Shown one piece after another: positions 57,791-61,011 of a stretch of DNA of 61,011 nt; position 1 is the stretch's first letter; each line of letters opens with the position of its first letter. Both the position numbers and the translations under genes were made by a program. Source of the DNA: an uncultured Eubacteriales bacterium. Lineage in GTDB: Bacteria; Bacillota; Clostridia; Oscillospirales; Acutalibacteraceae. A model generated the notes under the pieces. That model was not told the origin of the DNA. It ran no database searches and saw only the letters and a list, made by a program, of their open reading frames with translations. The stretch spans positions 1-61,011 of the forward strand of contig CAKSDJ010000003.1 in NCBI GenBank assembly GCA_934445015.1, given 5' to 3'.

Positions 57791-60406
57791 TTACAAATCA
57801 TCGCTGTTGTCAAAAATATCATCGCTTATTTTAAATCCGCCCGATATTTCATTGTTTTGCGTTTGGATGGGGATATCATCAATATCATCCAAAATATTTT
57901 TTAAAGGCTCCGTTTCCTGTTTGCCGTATTTTAAAACCGCATCGGCAATATCATCGGCGCGCCACTGCTCAAGCAGACTGTTGCCTTCGGGATAAACGGT
58001 ATTTGACTGATGTTTTTTAATATATGCGGCAGATATTATAATATAAAGTATAAACAAAACCGCTGCCGAAAGCGTTATATAAATACCTGTATAAAGCCCT
58101 GTGTTGCGGTAGTTAAAGCGTATTACCGATTCACCTGCGTCTACCGCCACCGCCATAAAGCCCTTGTTTACCTTTTCTATCTCAATCGCTTTGCCGTTTA
58201 CCGTAGCGGTAAATCCGCTGTCATAAGGCACCGAAAAGAAAACAAGGGACTTGTCTGTTCTTTTTACGGTAGCGGTAAATCCTGTGTTATCGATTTTAAA
58301 ACTGTCTGCCGAAGTTTTTCGCAGTTCGGCGGAGTCTGCCGCCATTGCTTCATCGGTAAAAATCAACGGTGAACTTATATCGCCCGAACTTTGAAGTCCG
58401 CCGTTTTTGGCATCCTCTATGTTTGTCATATAATCGCCGTATTTTTTTATTTGTTCATCGGTAAGCAATATAGCTTTAAGCATAAGCCTTGAACGCAGAT
58501 CCTCGCTGTAAGAATCGCAAAATTCCTCACTCATATAACAGTTATATGAAAATCCGTACGGAACGTAATTTTCATTTTCATATATATAGTAACTTCCGCT
58601 CGTTTTAATATATTTGTAATCCGGCATAAGTGTTTCGCCGTTTTTATCGACAAAACTTTCGCCGTAAGTAGGATTAAGCAAATATTTGACCGACAGCAGC
58701 GGACGTATTGCGGCAAGGTTCGTATCGGGTCTGCTTGCAACCGACCTTTCGACGCCTATATATTCATAAAACTCCATAATAGATGGTGACACCACCGAAT
58801 GGAAGGCATTGATAGTAGGATAACCTAAATACATACCCGTATTGTCAACGCCGTCGTACACATCTATTCTGAAATTTGTGTCGTCGTCAAGATACACTTC
58901 GCCCTCGATAAGCGAGTCAATCATAACGCTTTTTTCATCGTAAGAGTGCGTACGGCCTGTTGCTATAAATATGTTGCCGTAAATTGCCGATATTACACAT
59001 ACACAGGCTATGGCACTGCGATAAAATTTTGTTTGGTCGGTCTTTAAAAGGTTAAGCAGCGGTTTTTGAATTGCCAGACAGATAAGTGCGATAAGACACG
59101 TTATCCAGAAACGCAATATATATGTGCCGTCCTCACTTTGTGTATAAAGTCCGAAAATGAGTTTGTCATCAACCTTTTGCGGAAAAAATCCGATAACCAA
59201 AACAAACGTAAGGGTTATTGCGGTATTCCACTTAAATCCCGACGACCAGTCCACCGATCTGTCTTCGGTAAGCATTGCGGTTGCAAGACACATCATAAGC
59301 ACCGGCATATAAAACCAACGCGCGTAGTACGAAGTGTTAAAAGCATAAAAAGCGCTGTTCAGTACAGGCACCATAGCGCAAAGAACGCATATTCCCAAAA
59401 CACGTTTAAGCCAATTTTTCCGGCGTGTTTTAAACCATACAAAAAATCCTGTCATACCGAAAACCGGCAGCCAACCGCCGAGTGACGACCATTTTACATT
59501 GGCACCGGGGAAAAATACCGGACGCGCCGGCAGATCGGGCGGAAAGAAAAAGCATTCTATAACGTTGAGATATATCTGCTCTTTGCCGTACATAATGCCG
59601 TTCCAGCCGATGAGTATGCTTGTTATTCTTGAATTTCCGATAATTGCGTTGATTGCCGGCACAAGCAAAGCCGCCGCCAAAGCAAGCCCTATAACCGCCT
59701 CAAACGCAAGCACGATAAAACGCGAAAATTTTATTTTCACGGCACCTGTGCAAAGACGCACAAAAAAGTATATAACACAAAAAACAACCATACCGAAAAA
59801 GAAAAAATAATTTACAATGGCGCAAAATGCCACCGTTACGGCGAAAACGCCGCGCCTGTTCTCGGTAATAAGCAGTTCCAAAGCAAGCAACAGCAGCGGA
59901 AACGCAATTATCGCCTCATGAAAATGGTTAAAAAATATATTGTAGACCGAAAATCCTGAAAAAGCGTATAATAGTCCGCCGAGTGACGCCGCGTATGCGG
60001 TTTTTGTAAAACGGCGTATATACAAATAAGCCGTGAGTGCCGCAAAGGCAAATTTAAAAATAAGCAGCGGCCCCATAAGATACGGCACAAAACTGTTCGG
60101 AAAAATCAGCGTAAACCAGAAAAATGGACTGCCCAGCAGATAAAAAGCGTATGAACCCACAAAATCCGAGCCTAAATCGGTATACCAGTTCCAATTTACG
60201 TTGCCCTCTCTTACGGCTTTATGGCACATTTGGTAAAAAGGTATTTGCTGAACGTTAAAATCACCGAAAAACGTAAAATACCCCTCGGTTAAAACTATAT
60301 ACGGTACAAACAGGCAGGCAGCAACGCCGAGCGCCAGCAAAAACGTAAACATCTTTTTTTCTTTTTGAGGTCTGAGCAGAGTATGTTTGGCACACGAAAA
60401 TGTCAT
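57791..60406 (-). CDS. YfhO-family large membrane protein
   Basis: An 871-aa protein with about 13 membrane helices, starting with FLLALGVAACLFVPYIVLTE and the YfhO N-terminal signature GYFTFFGDFNVQQIPFYQ. There is a long extracytoplasmic part (about 500-770), one more helix near 790, and an acidic cytoplasmic tail. YfhO proteins are GT-C-like glycosyltransferases; in Bacillus one decorates lipoteichoic acid. First gene of the operon with PqqD and the peptidase. GGGAGG lies 12 bases before the ATG, a long gap but the only good site. Confidence 0.85.
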   Translation of the reverse strand: MTFSCAKHTLLRPQKEKKMFTFLLALGVAACLFVPYIVLTEGYFTFFGDFNVQQIPFYQMCHKAVREGNVNWNWYTDLGSDFVGSYAFYLLGSPFFWFTLIFPNSFVPYLMGPLLIFKFAFAALTAYLYIRRFTKTAYAASLGGLLYAFSGFSVYNIFFNHFHEAIIAFPLLLLALELLITENRRGVFAVTVAFCAIVNYFFFFGMVVFCVIYFFVRLCTGAVKIKFSRFIVLAFEAVIGLALAAALLVPAINAIIGNSRITSILIGWNGIMYGKEQIYLNVIECFFFPPDLPARPVFFPGANVKWSSLGGWLPVFGMTGFFVWFKTRRKNWLKRVLGICVLCAMVPVLNSAFYAFNTSYYARWFYMPVLMMCLATAMLTEDRSVDWSSGFKWNTAITLTFVLVIGFFPQKVDDKLIFGLYTQSEDGTYILRFWITCLIALICLAIQKPLLNLLKTDQTKFYRSAIACVCVISAIYGNIFIATGRTHSYDEKSVMIDSLIEGEVYLDDDTNFRIDVYDGVDNTGMYLGYPTINAFHSVVSPSIMEFYEYIGVERSVASRPDTNLAAIRPLLSVKYLLNPTYGESFVDKNGETLMPDYKYIKTSGSYYIYENENYVPYGFSYNCYMSEEFCDSYSEDLRSRLMLKAILLTDEQIKKYGDYMTNIEDAKNGGLQSSGDISSPLIFTDEAMAADSAELRKTSADSFKIDNTGFTATVKRTDKSLVFFSVPYDSGFTATVNGKAIEIEKVNKGFMAVAVDAGESVIRFNYRNTGLYTGIYITLSAAVLFILYIIISAAYIKKHQSNTVYPEGNSLLEQWRADDIADAVLKYGKQETEPLKNILDDIDDIPIQTQNNEISGGFKISDDIFDNSDDL

Positions 60407-60442
60407 AAAAAAGCATTACCTCCCGTTTGTAAATATTTAATA

Positions 60443-60476
60443 TTGATATTATACCAAATAATGTTATAATATTCAA
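60443..60476. promoter_or_regulatory. Divergent overlapping promoters (yfhO-type gene / yfbR)
   Basis: Rightward TTGATA (60443-60448), 16 bp, TATAAT (60465-60470). Leftward TTGAAT (60471-60476 complement), 17 bp, TATAAT (60448-60453 complement). The two overlap almost fully, so the transcripts may compete. Confidence 0.65.
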
Positions 60477-60492
60477 CAAGGAAGTGATAAAC

Positions 60493-61011
60493 TTGTCAAG
60501 TCATTTTTACGCTATGTTATCAAGAATGAAAAATATATACCGCTGGGGCCTTATGCGCAACTCAAAGCAGGAAAATTTGAGCGAACACAGTCTTGAAGTC
60601 GCATTTATTGCCCATGCACTTGCCATTTTGCGCAACCGTCGCTTCGGGGGCGACATAAACGCCGAAAAAGTTGCCGTTGCCGCTATGTTTCACGACACAT
60701 CGGAAATTATTACCGGCGATATGCCTACGCCGATAAAATATTACAATGCCGATATCAAAAATGTGTATAAAGAGATTGAACGTACTGCGCAGAACCGACT
60801 TACAGAACTTTTACCCGAAGATATGCGAAGCGATTTTTATGACATTTACAACCCCGATAAAGAAACCGAAAAACTTGTAAAAGCGGCCGATAAAATTTCG
60901 GCGCTTATTAAATGTATTGAAGAGAAAAACAGCGGCAACCGCGAGTTTATCTCTGCTGAAAAATCCACACTTGCTTCAATAAAAGAAATGAATCTTCCCG
61001 AAGCAGATATG
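60493..61011 (+). CDS. YfbR-like HD-domain 5'-nucleotidase (3' end outside window)
   Basis: A TTG start with AAGGAAGTGA ahead opens a frame that stays open for 173 codons to the window edge. It reads SSHFYAMLSRMKNIYRWGLM, then ENLSEHSLEVAFIAH (first His ligand) and AMFHDTSEIITGDMPTPIKY, the HD signature. This is the YfbR family, which dephosphorylates deoxynucleoside 5'-monophosphates. The family is about 200 aa, so only the C-terminal end is missing. Confidence 0.9.
   Translation, partial: MSSHFYAMLSRMKNIYRWGLMRNSKQENLSEHSLEVAFIAHALAILRNRRFGGDINAEKVAVAAMFHDTSEIITGDMPTPIKYYNADIKNVYKEIERTAQNRLTELLPEDMRSDFYDIYNPDKETEKLVKAADKISALIKCIEEKNSGNREFISAEKSTLASIKEMNLPEADM

Overview
The window looks like a chromosome segment of an anaerobic Firmicute of class Clostridia, most likely a gut Oscillospirales/Ruminococcaceae-type organism. 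The basis is the gene content: a ylxM-ffh-rpsP-khpA-rimM-trmD block, DUF951-prfA-sua5-coaE, a type III glutamine synthetase, an M18 aminopeptidase, a GH3 beta-glucosidase with inverted domain order, a cohesin-domain surface protein, and PqqD/HPrK-like peptide-modification genes. Near-consensus sigma-A promoters and strong Rho-independent hairpins are common. No species can be named from sequence alone.

Positions 1 to about 14.3 kb are accessory DNA and look like an integrated mobilizable element. Its left end is probably outside the window. It carries a restriction-modification system (an unrecognised PD-(D/E)XK nuclease, an M.FokI-like fused double adenine methyltransferase and a third methyltransferase), a DUF6809 gene coupled to a frameshifted CAP-domain lipoprotein, and an archaeal-type ATPase. 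Next come an iteron-like repeat array, a RepA-like ATPase, a candidate oriT, mobC and a relaxase with a second gene overprinted inside it, then xis, a tyrosine integrase and a HEPN-like cargo gene. It ends at an intact tRNA-Ser(CGA), followed by two broken 5'-half copies of the same tRNA and a perfect promoter. No type IV secretion genes are seen, so it would be mobilizable rather than self-conjugative.

From 14.3 kb on the content is chromosomal. 14.4-20 kb (minus) is a cell-surface polysaccharide module: MBOAT acyltransferase, DHHW acetyltransferase partner and a permuted GH3. 20-24.5 kb (minus) is a translation/CoA housekeeping operon. A DegV gene follows, then a minus-strand amino-sugar operon (nagB, sugar isomerase, two Gfo/Idh/MocA oxidoreductases, nagA) facing a divergent AraC regulator across a 29-bp palindrome. 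31-41 kb (minus) holds a beta-propeller protein with an ECF sigma factor, type III glutamine synthetase, small surface proteins, a cohesin/Cys-rich surface protein and an orphan peptide-binding lipoprotein.

41.2-44.8 kb (plus) is the SRP/ribosome-maturation operon, followed by HPr, tRNA-Pro(GGG), Hsp20 and a PucR regulator with a DUF1003 gene. 48-51 kb (minus) has LysR, an HPrK-like kinase and CapA. Rhamnose isomerase, PAP2, a phosphoribosyltransferase, a HIT protein and alaS follow. The window closes with a YfhO-PqqD-signal-peptidase operon and a 3'-truncated yfbR-like nucleotidase.

No rRNA and no CRISPR array were seen. Function calls rest on motifs and gene order read by eye; no database search was possible.
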